Of a stretch of 64,000 nucleotides of DNA, positions 34,938 to 44,782 are shown piece by piece. How positions within the stretch are numbered: the first letter of the stretch is position 1; every line of letters starts with the position of its first letter. The translations under genes and the position numbers were made by a program. Source of the DNA: Microbacterium oxydans (GTDB taxonomy: Bacteria; Actinomycetota; Actinomycetes; Actinomycetales; Microbacteriaceae); contig NZ_BJOG01000004.1 of the NCBI RefSeq assembly GCF_006540085.1, positions 248,001-312,000 on the forward strand. Direction: 5' to 3'. The notes below the pieces were generated by a model. The model was not told the origin of the DNA. It was given only the letters and a program-made list of their open reading frames with translations, and made no database searches.

Positions 34938-36172
34938 ACACCCCCGAGCACCCCCGCACCATACGAGCCGGCGCGCGATGGATGTCGCTGTTCACGCTCG
35001 CCTGGCTGGCGATCTGGACCGTGCAGCTCACTCCGGTGCAGCTCCTCCTCCCGCTGCAGCTCGACACTCCGGAAGACGACTGGATTCGCGGGGTCGTCTC
35101 CTCGGGCTTGGTTCTGGGCATCGGCGGGCTCGCAGGCATCCTCGCGGGTCCCGCCGCCGGTGCGCTCTCGGACCGTGCGGCTGCAGGCAGACACCGCCGT
35201 CGCCCCTGGGCGGTCGGCGGGGTTCTGCTGACGGCGGTGTGCCTCGTGCTCACGGGCTACGCCGACGGTCCGTGGACCGTGGGCGCAGGTTGGGTGGGCG
35301 TGTCGATCGGCGTCGCCGTGTCATCGGCGGCCTTCACCGCGCTCATCGCCGATCAGCTGCCGACGACGCAGCGAGGTGCCGCATCTGCCGCGGTCGGTTC
35401 CAGCCAGGCCGTCGGCATCGTCGTCGGAGTGGGGCTCGTGGTACTCCTCGGCCTCGGAATCCGCGAGGGGTACTGGCTGCTCGCCGGGATCATCGCGGTC
35501 GTCGGCACGGCGACCGCACTCCTGCTGCCGGATCCGCCGAGTACGGAGGCGCTGCGGCCTAAGCGCAACGGAGGGCGCCGGCTCGCCTCGCTCCGCGACC
35601 GCGACTTCGCGTGGATGCTCTCCGGTCGACTGGTGACGAACGTGGGGAATGCCCTCGGCACCGCGCTGTTCCTGTTCTTCCTGTTGCACGGCCTCGGGCA
35701 GCCCAGCGCGACAGCCCAGGACAACCTGCTGCTGCTCATCGTCGTGTACACGGTCTTCGTCGTCGTCGCCTCCGTGGTCACCGGCATCGCGTCCGATCGC
35801 ACCGGGAACAGGAGAACGCTCACGGTCGCCGCAACGGTCGTGCAAGCGGCGTCCGGGGTGGCGATCGCGCTCGTCCCGACGTTCGAGATGACCATGGTGG
35901 CCGCGGCCCTCATGGGTCTCGGATACGGGGCGTTCTCCACGGTCGGTCTCGCTTTCGCCGCCGATCTCCTCCCGGATGCGCAGGACCACGCGCGGGATCT
36001 GGGAATCGTCAACGTGACGGCCGCCCTCGGGCAACTCATCGGTCCGGTGCTGGGAGCCGGCCTGGTCGCACTCGTGGGCGGGTTCTGGCTCGTGTTCGTC
36101 GCAGCCGCCGTGCTGTCACTGGTCGGCGGACTCCTCACGGCGTTCGCTCGGCAGCCGTCCACGGCGGCGTGA
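34934..36172 (+). CDS. MFS transporter, probable sugar carrier
   Basis: 412 residues, twelve predicted TM helices. Motif A-like loops are visible (GALSDRAAAGRHRRRPW after TM2 and GIASDRTGNRRT in the second half), typical of the sugar/glycoside MFS groups including GPH-like carriers. Its ATG overlaps the beta-glucosidase stop (ATGA), so it most likely brings in the beta-glucoside cleaved by that enzyme. The last 57 bases overlap the 3' end of the convergent hydrolase gene, an unusually long tail-to-tail overlap. Confidence 0.88.
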   Translation: MNTPEHPRTIRAGARWMSLFTLAWLAIWTVQLTPVQLLLPLQLDTPEDDWIRGVVSSGLVLGIGGLAGILAGPAAGALSDRAAAGRHRRRPWAVGGVLLTAVCLVLTGYADGPWTVGAGWVGVSIGVAVSSAAFTALIADQLPTTQRGAASAAVGSSQAVGIVVGVGLVVLLGLGIREGYWLLAGIIAVVGTATALLLPDPPSTEALRPKRNGGRRLASLRDRDFAWMLSGRLVTNVGNALGTALFLFFLLHGLGQPSATAQDNLLLLIVVYTVFVVVASVVTGIASDRTGNRRTLTVAATVVQAASGVAIALVPTFEMTMVAAALMGLGYGAFSTVGLAFAADLLPDAQDHARDLGIVNVTAALGQLIGPVLGAGLVALVGGFWLVFVAAAVLSLVGGLLTAFARQPSTAA

Positions 36173-36943
36173 GCGCGCGGCGAGCTCCTCTACGTCCACG
36201 TCTTCTGCATCCGCCTGAGCTGCATCCGCCTGCTCGACGGTCGCGATGGCGAGCTGCAGCACGGCGTTGAAGATCTCCGGACGCATCGCGGTGACCAGGT
36301 GGGTGGTGCGCGGCACGACGATCAGCTCCGCATGTGGTGCGAGCTGCCGGAACAGAGGCTCGTTCAGCCGCAACTGGTCGTACTGCCCGTTCACGAACCA
36401 CAGCGGAACAGCGATGCGGGGAACGGCTGCGGCGATGTCGAGTGCGGCGAGGCTGCGCAGTGCGGCGTCCTGCGTGTCGAGCGCGTAGCCGCCGGCGGCG
36501 AAGTCCGAACGGTTCTCGAGAGGGATGGTGGCGGCGAGCATCTGGCGTGTCAGCCACATCCCGCGATCGGGGAGGGAGTCGACGGCGCGGGCGAACAGGC
36601 GGTACGCGGCGAGACCGGTGCCGCGGGGCAGGGACGTGCAGGCGGCGGCGACCAGGGCGGCGATCGGCGGAGCCTCGGCACCGCCGGCGTAGGCGAGCGA
36701 GAGCAGTCCGCCCATGGAATGGCCGACGAGGACGACGGGTCCTTTGTCCGCGGCCGCGCGCACTGCGACGTCGATCGTGTGCAGCGCCTCGTGCAGCGTG
36801 AAATCCTCTTGCATCCGTGATCCGTGGCCGGGAAGGTCGACGGCGGTAAAGGCGTGTCCCAGCTCCTCGAGATAGACGGCCTGCGATCGCCACATCGTGG
36901 CCGAGGTGCGGATGCCGTGCACGAAGACGATCTGTGCGCTCAC
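36116..36943 (-). CDS. Alpha/beta hydrolase
   Basis: 275 residues. FVHGIRTSATMW forms the oxyanion loop, VDLPGHGSR the family strand-turn, and VGHSMGG the nucleophile elbow. The acid Asp is in VNGQYDQLR and the His in PRTTHLVTAMRP. The last 40 residues are charged and repetitive (ADAAQADAEDVDVEELAARS) and lie opposite the MFS gene end; they look like a tail rather than part of the fold. GTG 36943 begins the fold at SAQIVFVHG; the ATG at 37000 is an alternative and neither has a clear ribosome site. Esterase, lactonase or similar; substrate unknown. Confidence 0.82.
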   Translation of the reverse strand: MSAQIVFVHGIRTSATMWRSQAVYLEELGHAFTAVDLPGHGSRMQEDFTLHEALHTIDVAVRAAADKGPVVLVGHSMGGLLSLAYAGGAEAPPIAALVAAACTSLPRGTGLAAYRLFARAVDSLPDRGMWLTRQMLAATIPLENRSDFAAGGYALDTQDAALRSLAALDIAAAVPRIAVPLWFVNGQYDQLRLNEPLFRQLAPHAELIVVPRTTHLVTAMRPEIFNAVLQLAIATVEQADAAQADAEDVDVEELAARSRRRGRLPSERREESADQ

Positions 36944-36961
36944 GGGTTCAGCATAAGGAAA

Positions 36962-36992
36962 GCGGGGCCGGTGGATGAACCACCGGCCCCGC
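36962..36992 (-). terminator. Terminator after the oligopeptide ABC operon
   Basis: A perfect 13-bp GC stem (GCGGGGCCGGTGG with its complement) and 5-base loop, followed on the minus strand by TTTCC, lies 27 bases after the stop of the binding-protein gene. A second small hairpin (GACACGA/TCGTGTC, 36996-37010) sits just before it. Confidence 0.8.
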
Positions 36993-37018
36993 CTAGACAC
37001 GATTCGTGTCAGAGGGTG

Positions 37019-38728
37019 TTACTTCTCCCAGCCGACGTTCTCGACCGGGCTGATGCCGAACAGATCCAGACCCAGGTAGGGCTCAGGCGTCAGGTTGGCG
37101 AGACCCTCGCGGACCGTGTAGATCTGCGGTCCGTTGTACAGCGGGATGAGGCCCCAGCGCTTGTAGATCTCGGGCTCGAGCTTCATCGCGGCAGCGGTCT
37201 GCGCCTCGGGGTCGCTCTGCGACTCGACCTTGTCCTTGATCTCGGCGTCCAGCTCAGCGTCACCGACACCCGACAGGTTGAGACCCGAGTCCGAGCAGTA
37301 CAGCTGGCAGAACCAGGCAGCACCGAAGGCGTCGGAGGACGTGAAGCGGAGACCCGAGACGTCCCAGTTCTTCGACGTGTAGTCGTCGGAGAACTGGCTC
37401 GAAGGACGAACCTCGACCTTGACGTCGATGCCGACCGCCTTCTCCTGAGCCTGCAGCGACTGCGCGAGAGCCTTCTGCGTCGCGGAGTCGCTCCAGATCG
37501 GGTAGACGACGGAGAGCTTCACGCCGTCCTTTTCGCGGATGCCGTCGGAGCCCTCCTCCCAGCCTGCCTCGTCAAGGAGCTTCTTGGCGCCCTCGACGTC
37601 GAACTTCCAACCGGCCTCCTTCATGGAGTCGGAGTAGCCGGGCTGGAACGAGAACAGCGTCAGCGAACCGGCCGGGTCCTCCTTGTAGCCCAGGCCGTTC
37701 CAGGCGATCTGCTTCTGCTGGTCGATGTTGATGGCCTTGAAGAACGCCTCGCGGACCTTGACGTCCTCGAACTGCGGCTTGGTCGAGTCGACCTGGAGGA
37801 TGGTGTTGGCCGTCTGCTGAGCGCGGTAGATCACGGCTCCATCGACGTCCTTCACCTGATCGATGAGCTCCTGCGATCCGGTCTCGGTCATGTCGACCTC
37901 GCCGTTCTTGAAGGCGTTGACGCCGGCGGGGTAGTCCATGCCCGTCATCGTGACCTTGTCGAGCAGCGGAGCGTCGCCCCACCACTCGGGGTTCGGCTTG
38001 AACGAGATGTAGCCCTTGGTGGCGTCGTACTCATCGACCGTGTACGGACCTGCGCCCCACTCAGGGTGCGGGTTCTCGTTCATCGCCTCGTTGAACGCGG
38101 TCGGGTCGGCGAGGGCCGGGTGGATGACGCCGCCGTTGAACGGCATCTGCGGCCAGGCGAACTCGCCCTTGAACGTGACGATCGCAGTCTTCGCGGTGTC
38201 GCCCTGCTCGACGGACTCGATCTCCTTGTAGCCGTCGGTCGCGTTGGGGTTGAAGCCCTCGTCGTACGAGCGGTTGGCCTTCCACGTGGCGTCGATGGCA
38301 GTCCAGTCCATGTCGGTGCCGTCGTTCCAGTGCGCCTCGTCGGTGAACGTGAAGGTCAGCACGGTCTTGCCGTCCTTGACCTCGTTCTTCCACTCGGAGA
38401 GGTAGTTGTCGTTCTTGTACTGCGTGCCATCCGGCTTCATGAGGATGATCTGCGGCATGTACCAGGCGGCCACGCGCGTGGTGTTGGCGCTCGCATCGCT
38501 GTTGAAGGCGTTCAACTGGGCGGGGATCTCGGTGAGCGCGAAGTTGACCTCGCCGCCCTCCTTGAGGTTCTCGCGCGGCTGCGGGTTGTAGTTGGACATC
38601 TCGACCCCGGCGGCGTCGCCCTCGTCGTTCTTGTCGCCACTGCCGGTGTTGCCGGCAGCGCACCCGCTGAGTGCGAGTGCGAAAGCGCCGGTGAGTGCCA
38701 GCGCTCCCATCAGCTTGTACTGCTTCAT
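37019..38728 (-). CDS. Oligopeptide ABC transporter substrate-binding lipoprotein
   Basis: 569 residues, SBP family 5. Lipoprotein signal with lipobox LSGC (Cys23) followed by a Gly/Asp-rich linker. Family elements: HWNDGTDMDWTAIDATWKAN and VREAFFKAINIDQQKQIAWN. It captures peptides outside the cell for the permeases at 40769-42684. Start ATG 38728 has AAAGGAG upstream at a normal distance. It is the last gene of the operon, behind a 115-base gap, so it may also be made from its own promoter, as binding proteins are needed in excess. Confidence 0.93.
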   Translation of the reverse strand: MKQYKLMGALALTGAFALALSGCAAGNTGSGDKNDEGDAAGVEMSNYNPQPRENLKEGGEVNFALTEIPAQLNAFNSDASANTTRVAAWYMPQIILMKPDGTQYKNDNYLSEWKNEVKDGKTVLTFTFTDEAHWNDGTDMDWTAIDATWKANRSYDEGFNPNATDGYKEIESVEQGDTAKTAIVTFKGEFAWPQMPFNGGVIHPALADPTAFNEAMNENPHPEWGAGPYTVDEYDATKGYISFKPNPEWWGDAPLLDKVTMTGMDYPAGVNAFKNGEVDMTETGSQELIDQVKDVDGAVIYRAQQTANTILQVDSTKPQFEDVKVREAFFKAINIDQQKQIAWNGLGYKEDPAGSLTLFSFQPGYSDSMKEAGWKFDVEGAKKLLDEAGWEEGSDGIREKDGVKLSVVYPIWSDSATQKALAQSLQAQEKAVGIDVKVEVRPSSQFSDDYTSKNWDVSGLRFTSSDAFGAAWFCQLYCSDSGLNLSGVGDAELDAEIKDKVESQSDPEAQTAAAMKLEPEIYKRWGLIPLYNGPQIYTVREGLANLTPEPYLGLDLFGISPVENVGWEK

Positions 38729-38843
38729 GGTGCTCCTTTCGCCTTGCGGCGTGTCATAAGGGGAGAATAGTTCGCCGGGTGCACGAATGCGCCTGCGGCA
38801 AGTGAATCCGGACTAACCGTTACCGGACGGTGACCGTGGCCGA

Positions 38844-40772
38844 TCAGGACGGGACGGCGCGGGACGTCGCCGTCGCCGGGTCGAACACGATCCGCTCGCG
38901 CGTGCGCTCGATATCGGGGTCCGGAACCGGGATCGCCGACAGCAGCGCCTTCGTATACGGGTGCTGGGGGTTGTCGAAGACGTCGTCGACGTCGCCGTGC
39001 TCGACGAAGTCGCCGAGGTACATGACTGCGACGCGGTCGGCGATGTGCCGGACCACGGACAGATCGTGCGCGACGAACAGATACGAGATGCCGAGTTCGA
39101 CCTTGAGGTCGTCAAGGAGGTTGATCACGCCGGCCTGGATGGACACGTCGAGCGCGGAGACCGGCTCGTCGAGCACGAGGATCTTCGGGTTGGTGGACAG
39201 AGCCCTGGCGATGCCGATGCGCTGGCGCTGGCCGCCGGAGAAGGCCTGCGGGAACCTGTCGCTGTGTGCGGGGTTAAGGCCGACGAGATCCATCAGCTCC
39301 TTGACCCGTCGATGAGCCTCGACCTTCGACGTGCCGATCGCTGACAGCGGCTCCGAGATGATGTCCGCAACCGTCATGCGGGGATCGAGCGCTCCCATCG
39401 GGTCCTGGAACACGATCTGGATGTCGCGACGCAGCGCGCGCTCCACCTTGTGACTGTGGATGTCGTTGACGCTCGTTCCGGCGATGATGATGTCGCCATC
39501 GGTCTGCTTCACCATGTCCATGATCTGCAGCAGTGTCGTCGTCTTGCCGGAACCGGACTCGCCGACGATGGCCAGGGTCTCACCTTCGCGCACGTCGAAG
39601 CTGATGCCCTTGATCGCGTGCACCTCGCCGACCTTGCGCTTCAGGAACGCGCCCTTGAGCAGGGGGAAGGTCTTGGTGAGGTTCTTCACCTCGAGCGTGA
39701 TGGGTCGCTCCTCGCGGGGCAGGCGGGTCAGCGCGCTCTCCGGCGCTTCGCGCACCGGATACACCGGCAGGCCGCCGAGGAGGCCGCCATCGGTGATCTC
39801 GTTCGCGCGGATGCACGCGGCGCGGTGCTCCTCACCGCCGCCGGTGAGCACGGGCAGCAACTCGGGCTCACGCGTGCGGCAGGCGTCCATCACGATGGGG
39901 CAGCGGTCGGCGAACGGGCACGCATCCGGGAGGTTGATCAGCAGCGGCGGGTTGCCCTTGATCGGAGTGAGCGGCTCCTTCTCGGCCTTGTCCACGCGGG
40001 GGATCGCGCCGAGGAGGCCGATCGAATAGGGCATGCGCGTCTGATGGAAGAGCTCGCGCACCGGAGCCTGTTCGACGGGCTTGCCTGCGTACATGACCAT
40101 CACGTCGTCTGCGGTGCGGGCGACGACGCCCATGTCGTGGGTGATCATCATGACGGCGGCGCCAGTCTCGGCCTGGGCCTTCTCGATCAGGTCGAGGATC
40201 TGCGCCTGGATCGTGACGTCGAGAGCCGTGGTGGGTTCGTCGGCGATGATCAGCTTCGGGTTGTTGGCCATCGCGATGGCGATGACGACACGCTGACGCA
40301 TGCCCCCGGAGAACTCGTGCGGGAAGGACTTCATCCGCTTCTCGGGCTCGGTGATGCCGACGAGCTTCAGGAGCTCGATCGAACGCGCTGTCGCCTCCTT
40401 GATGCTGAGGCTGCGATGCACCGTCAGCGCTTCGATGAGCTGCGCGCCGATCGTGTACACGGGGGTGAGCGAGGTGAGCGGGTCTTGGAAGACCATGGCG
40501 ATGCCGTTGCCGCGGATGGCCGAGAGCTGCGAGTCCGTCTTTCCCAGGAGTTCCTGACCGTCGAACACGATGGACCCTGAGACCTTGGCGTTCTCGTCGA
40601 GCAGTCCCATCACGGCGAGGGAGGTGACGGACTTGCCAGAACCCGACTCGCCGACGATCCCGAGGGTCTTTCCGGCTTCGAGGTCGAACGAGACGCCGCG
40701 GACAGCGTCGACCCTGCCGGCCTCGGAGGCGAAGCTGACCGTGAGGTCGCGGACGGAGAGTACAGGGCTCAT
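38844..40772 (-). CDS. Oligopeptide ABC transporter, fused two-NBD ATPase
   Basis: 642 residues with two ABC domains. The first has [18 protein letters not shown] and [12 protein letters not shown], then the oligopeptide-type C-terminal extension with a Cys cluster (CPFADRCPIVMDACRT). The second has GESGSGKTTTL, SGGQRQR and [12 protein letters not shown]. It drives the permease pair upstream in the same transcript. The ATG overlaps the DppC-type permease stop by 4 bases. The extra linker makes it longer than the ATPase of the first peptide system (555 residues). Confidence 0.93.
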   Translation of the reverse strand: MSPVLSVRDLTVSFASEAGRVDAVRGVSFDLEAGKTLGIVGESGSGKSVTSLAVMGLLDENAKVSGSIVFDGQELLGKTDSQLSAIRGNGIAMVFQDPLTSLTPVYTIGAQLIEALTVHRSLSIKEATARSIELLKLVGITEPEKRMKSFPHEFSGGMRQRVVIAIAMANNPKLIIADEPTTALDVTIQAQILDLIEKAQAETGAAVMMITHDMGVVARTADDVMVMYAGKPVEQAPVRELFHQTRMPYSIGLLGAIPRVDKAEKEPLTPIKGNPPLLINLPDACPFADRCPIVMDACRTREPELLPVLTGGGEEHRAACIRANEITDGGLLGGLPVYPVREAPESALTRLPREERPITLEVKNLTKTFPLLKGAFLKRKVGEVHAIKGISFDVREGETLAIVGESGSGKTTTLLQIMDMVKQTDGDIIIAGTSVNDIHSHKVERALRRDIQIVFQDPMGALDPRMTVADIISEPLSAIGTSKVEAHRRVKELMDLVGLNPAHSDRFPQAFSGGQRQRIGIARALSTNPKILVLDEPVSALDVSIQAGVINLLDDLKVELGISYLFVAHDLSVVRHIADRVAVMYLGDFVEHGDVDDVFDNPQHPYTKALLSAIPVPDPDIERTRERIVFDPATATSRAVPS

Positions 40773-41698
40773 GCGCGGCCTCCTGCAGCCGAAGTGGGAT
40801 CGAGAGCGTCGCGCAGTCCGTCGGCGATGAGCGCCATCGAGACGGTGAGCAACGTGAGGATCAGGGCGGGGAAGTAGAACAGCCAGGGTGAGCTGGTGAT
40901 CGTCGTGCTTCCCTCGCCGATCAGGGAGCCGAGCGAGACGTCGGGGATCTTGACGCCGAACCCGATGAACGAAAGGCCCGTCTCGGTCGTCACTGCGGCG
41001 ACGATGCCCAGGGTGAAGTTGATCACCAGCAGCGAGCCGATGTTCGGGATCAGGTGACGCGTCACGATGCGCAGGCCACGCACGCCCATGTAGCGCGCCG
41101 CCTGCACGTACTCGCGCTCACGCAGCGAGAGCGTCATGGTCCAGATGATGCGGGCGGGGAAGAACCAACCGACGAAGATCATCACGAGCGCGATGACCCA
41201 CCACACGCCACCGGAGTCGTTCGAGATGATCGACAGCAGCAGGAAGGTGGGGACCACCATCATGAAGTGGATGAACAGCAGAGCGAACCGCTCGAACCAG
41301 CCACCGAAGTAGGCGGCCGCCGTTCCCACGAGTGCGGAGAGCACCGTCGTGCCGACGGACACGGTGATGGCGATCATGAGCGATCGCTGCAGTCCCACGG
41401 CCGTCTGCGTGTATGTGTCGTTGCCGGCGCCGTTGGTGCCGAACCAGTGCGCAGCGGACGGCGGCTGGCTCAGCGCCAGGAAGTCCATGCTGTCGACGGC
41501 GTACGGAGACAGGAGAGGCCCCAGTGTCGAGAAGAGGACCAGCACGATGAGCACGACCACACCGCCCACAGCGGCCTTGTTGCGCATGAAGCGTCGGGTG
41601 TAGAGCGTCCACTTGGACAGCGACTTCCCCGTGGCGCGGTCCGCGGTCGGCGGGGCCGCTGGCGGCTCGACGAGAGGATCGATCATTTCGGCGGTCAT
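40769..41698 (-). CDS. Oligopeptide ABC transporter permease (DppC/OppC type)
   Basis: 309 residues: a 40-residue polar N-terminal tail, then six TM helices. HWFGTNGAGNDTYTQTAVGL is the periplasmic motif of the family and REREYVQAARYMGVRGLRIV the ATPase-docking loop. ATG 41698 is 3 bases from the stop of the upstream permease, and the 3' end overlaps the ATPase gene, giving a tightly packed operon. Confidence 0.93.
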   Translation of the reverse strand: MTAEMIDPLVEPPAAPPTADRATGKSLSKWTLYTRRFMRNKAAVGGVVVLIVLVLFSTLGPLLSPYAVDSMDFLALSQPPSAAHWFGTNGAGNDTYTQTAVGLQRSLMIAITVSVGTTVLSALVGTAAAYFGGWFERFALLFIHFMMVVPTFLLLSIISNDSGGVWWVIALVMIFVGWFFPARIIWTMTLSLREREYVQAARYMGVRGLRIVTRHLIPNIGSLLVINFTLGIVAAVTTETGLSFIGFGVKIPDVSLGSLIGEGSTTITSSPWLFYFPALILTLLTVSMALIADGLRDALDPTSAAGGRA

Positions 41699-41700
41699 GG

Positions 41701-42684
41701 TCAGCTCACCCTCACTCGCGGGTCGAGGACGACGACGACGATGTCGGCGAGCACTGCGCCGATCGCGGTCAGCACGGCGCCGAAGGCGGCGACGGCCACC
41801 ACGCCGTTGATGTCGTTCTGGTTGATGGTGTCGAGGAAGTACCGGCCCATGCCCTGCCAGGCGAAGATCTGCTCGGTCAGGATCGCGCCGGTGAAGATCG
41901 TGGGGATCGTGAAGGCGACCTGTGTCGCGACCGGGATGAGCGAGGTGCGAAGCGCGTGCTTGCGGACGGCTTGCGCCTTCGTGAGGCCCTTGGCGCGGGC
42001 GGTGCGCACGTAGTCGGCGTTGATGTTGTCGAGCAGGAGCGACCGCTGCAGGAAGTGGTACTGGGCGTAGCCGACGATCACGAGCGCGATCGTGGGAAGT
42101 GTCAGGTGCTGCAGGGTGTCGATGATGACGGGGAAGAATCCGGTCACGCCGGGACTCGATGAACCGGTGACGTAGAAGATCCGCACCCCGGTCCACTCGT
42201 TGAGCGAGATCGCGAGGAGGACCACGCCGAGACCGGCCACGATGATGTTCAGGTTCATCGTGATGATCGATGTCGCCTGCCCGATGCGGTCGGCGAGCTT
42301 GTACTGGCGTGAGGCCGTGTAGACACCGAGCCAGATACCGAGCAGCGCGGCGATGATCGTCGCACCGAGCACGAGTTCGGCGCTGACCCACATGCGGTAA
42401 GACACCTGTTCGTTGACCGACTGGCCCGTGGGGCTCAGGCCCCAGTCCCACCGGAACAGGATGCTGCTGAACCAGTTCCACCAGCGCTCCATGAGCGGAA
42501 CGCTGTCGCTGAGGTTGCGCGGGATCAGGACGTTGTCGATCTGCTCCGGGGTGAGCGGAGGTCGGCGCCCGACATAGTTGCTGCGCGGATCGAGGAAGCC
42601 CCACGCCAGGAAGAACGTGAGGTTCGTGGCGACCACGATCATGAGCAGCCAGCCGAGTGCTCGGCGCAAGAGGTACTTGATCAA
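41701..42684 (-). CDS. Oligopeptide ABC transporter permease (DppB/OppB type)
   Basis: 327 residues from the preferred TTG. Six TM helices, N-terminal KYLLRRALGWLLMIV, and the docking loop DYVRTARAKGLTKAQAVRKH. The frame continues to ATG 42765, but the added 27 codons (GTA, GAA, AAA, TTA, TCA, CCA and others) have A/T-rich third positions quite unlike the rest of the gene, so they look non-coding. Family members also begin at (M)IKYLLRR. No ribosome site is convincing for either. It heads the four-gene operon. Confidence 0.9.
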   Translation of the reverse strand: MIKYLLRRALGWLLMIVVATNLTFFLAWGFLDPRSNYVGRRPPLTPEQIDNVLIPRNLSDSVPLMERWWNWFSSILFRWDWGLSPTGQSVNEQVSYRMWVSAELVLGATIIAALLGIWLGVYTASRQYKLADRIGQATSIITMNLNIIVAGLGVVLLAISLNEWTGVRIFYVTGSSSPGVTGFFPVIIDTLQHLTLPTIALVIVGYAQYHFLQRSLLLDNINADYVRTARAKGLTKAQAVRKHALRTSLIPVATQVAFTIPTIFTGAILTEQIFAWQGMGRYFLDTINQNDINGVVAVAAFGAVLTAIGAVLADIVVVVLDPRVRVS

Positions 42685-42811
42685 GGGGGGTAAGTCTTTC
42701 TCTTCTACAGACGCGCTCGGGATCTGCCGACGCAACGCTGAGTCAGTTGGATACACAATCGCCATCCACCGAACTCTGCGACGCGACGACCATCACGGGG
42801 TGTATGACGGA

Positions 42812-42840
42812 GTCTTATCGCTTGCGGGATCCGGTGTCAC
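42812..42840 (-). promoter_or_regulatory. Candidate promoter of the oligopeptide ABC operon
   Basis: On the minus strand GTGACA (42840 to 42835) and TAAGAC (42817 to 42812) are separated by 17 bases, a reasonable -35/-10 pair. The transcript would start near 42805, leaving a 120-base leader before TTG 42684. The 241-base gap between this operon and lepA holds no other feature except the lepA -10 box. Confidence 0.35.
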
Positions 42841-42910
42841 GGATTTTCCCTGGCAACTTCGGGAGACTATCACCGGTATGGCCGAATCGGGGATTAGCCT
42901 CCCCTGACCG

Positions 42911-42916
42911 TACAAT
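42911..42916 (+). promoter_or_regulatory. -10 box (TACAAT) of lepA
   Basis: TACAAT matches the -10 consensus in five of six bases and ends 9 bases before ATG 42926 (3 before the in-frame GTG 42920). The leader would be only a few bases long, close to leaderless. Confidence 0.5.
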
Positions 42917-42925
42917 CGAGTGGAC

Positions 42926-44779
42926 ATGTCCCCACGCGCTCTCACTCCTCTTCAGCCTGCTGCGACGCCGGCTGCGCAGATCCGTAATTTCTGCATCATC
43001 GCCCACATCGACCACGGCAAGTCGACGCTCGCCGACCGCATGCTCCAGATCACGGGCGTCGTCTCGGATCGCGACATGCGCGCGCAGTACCTCGACCGTA
43101 TGGACATCGAACGTGAGCGCGGCATCACCATCAAGAGCCAGGCGGTCAGGATGCCCTGGGAGCTGGATGGGCAGACCGTCGCGTTGAACATGATCGACAC
43201 CCCGGGTCACGTCGACTTCACGTACGAGGTGTCCCGGTCCCTCGCCGCCTGCGAGGGAGCGATCCTGCTCGTCGACGCCGCACAGGGCATCGAAGCGCAG
43301 ACCCTCGCCAACCTGTACCTCGCGCTCGAGAACGATCTCCACATCATCCCGGTGCTGAACAAGATCGACCTCCCGGCGGCCGACCCGGAGAAGTACGCGA
43401 AGGAGCTGGCCTCCCTCATCGGCGGGAAGCCGGAGGATGTGCTGCGGGTCTCCGGTAAGACCGGCGCCGGCGTGGAGGACCTGCTCGACAGGCTCGTCCA
43501 GGAGATCCCGGCGCCGAGGGGTGACGCGGATGCTCCGGCCCGCGCCATGATCTTCGACTCGGTCTATGACGCGTACCGCGGCGTCGTCACGTACGTCCGC
43601 ATGATCGACGGCGGCCTGTCGCCCCGCGAGCGCATCCAGATGATGTCGACAGGCGCGAACCACGAGGCTCTCGAGGTCGGCGTGTCCAGCCCTGAACCGA
43701 CTCTCACCAAGGGGCTCGGGGTCGGTGAGGTCGGCTACCTCATCACCGGCGTGAAGGACGTCCGTCTCTCCAAGGTCGGCGACACGATCACGAACGCCCG
43801 CAAGCCCGCATCCGAAGCGCTCCCCGGATACACCGACCCGAAACCGATGGTGTTCTCGGGCATCTACCCGATCGACGGCAGCGACTATGCGGAGCTCCGC
43901 GAGGCCCTGGACAAGCTGAAGCTCTCCGATGCCTCCCTGCAGTACGAGCCGGAGACCTCGGTCGCCCTCGGGTTCGGATTCCGCTGCGGCTTCCTCGGAC
44001 TCCTGCACCTGGAGATCGTGACCGAGCGTCTTGCGCGGGAGTTCGGACTCGATCTCATCACCACGGCGCCCAGCGTGATCTACGAGGTGCTCACGAGCGA
44101 CACCGGCGAGACCGTCACCGTCACGAACCCGAGCGAGTACCCCGATGGGCGCATCGGCTCGGTGTCGGAGCCCATGGTCAAGGCGGCCATCCTGTTGCCC
44201 AAGGACTACGTCGGCACCGTCATGGAGCTGTGCCAGTCGCGTCGAGGCACGTTGCTCGGCATGGAGTACTTCTCCGAGGAGCGCGTCGAGCTGCGCTACA
44301 ACATGCCGCTCGGCGAGATCGTCTTCGACTTCTTCGATCAGCTGAAGTCGAAGACCCAGGGGTATGCGTCGCTCGACTACGAGCCCTCAGGGCAGCAGGA
44401 AGCCGACCTGGTGAAGGTCGACATCCTCCTGCAGGGGGAGAAGGTCGATGCCTTCAGTTCGATCGTGCACCGCGACAAGGCCTACGCCTACGGCACGATG
44501 ATGGCGGAGCGGCTGCGCAAGCTCATCCCTCGCCAGCAGTTCGAGGTGCCGATCCAGGCCGCGATCGGCGCACGCATCATCGCCCGCGAGACGATCCGCG
44601 CGATCCGCAAGGACGTGCTGGCCAAGTGCTACGGCGGTGACATCACCCGCAAGCGCAAGCTCCTCGAGAAGCAGAAGGAGGGCAAGAAGCGCATGAAGAT
44701 GGTGGGCCGTGTCGAGGTGCCGCAGGAGGCGTTCATCGCTGCGCTCTCCGGCGATGTCGAAGGCAAGGAAAAGAAGTAA
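42926..44779 (+). CDS. lepA: Elongation factor 4 (back-translocating GTPase)
   Basis: 617 residues, complete EF4. GTPase motifs: AHIDHGKST, the RGITIKSQ switch I, DTPGHVDF and NKIDLPAAD. The LepA-specific C-terminal domain is present ([40 protein letters not shown], which remodels the ribosome-bound tRNA path). ATG 42926 is used; GTG 42920 is also in frame. lepA upstream of hemW, hrcA and dnaJ is the conserved order. Confidence 0.97.
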   Translation: MSPRALTPLQPAATPAAQIRNFCIIAHIDHGKSTLADRMLQITGVVSDRDMRAQYLDRMDIERERGITIKSQAVRMPWELDGQTVALNMIDTPGHVDFTYEVSRSLAACEGAILLVDAAQGIEAQTLANLYLALENDLHIIPVLNKIDLPAADPEKYAKELASLIGGKPEDVLRVSGKTGAGVEDLLDRLVQEIPAPRGDADAPARAMIFDSVYDAYRGVVTYVRMIDGGLSPRERIQMMSTGANHEALEVGVSSPEPTLTKGLGVGEVGYLITGVKDVRLSKVGDTITNARKPASEALPGYTDPKPMVFSGIYPIDGSDYAELREALDKLKLSDASLQYEPETSVALGFGFRCGFLGLLHLEIVTERLAREFGLDLITTAPSVIYEVLTSDTGETVTVTNPSEYPDGRIGSVSEPMVKAAILLPKDYVGTVMELCQSRRGTLLGMEYFSEERVELRYNMPLGEIVFDFFDQLKSKTQGYASLDYEPSGQQEADLVKVDILLQGEKVDAFSSIVHRDKAYAYGTMMAERLRKLIPRQQFEVPIQAAIGARIIARETIRAIRKDVLAKCYGGDITRKRKLLEKQKEGKKRMKMVGRVEVPQEAFIAALSGDVEGKEKK

Positions 44780-44782
44780 CCG

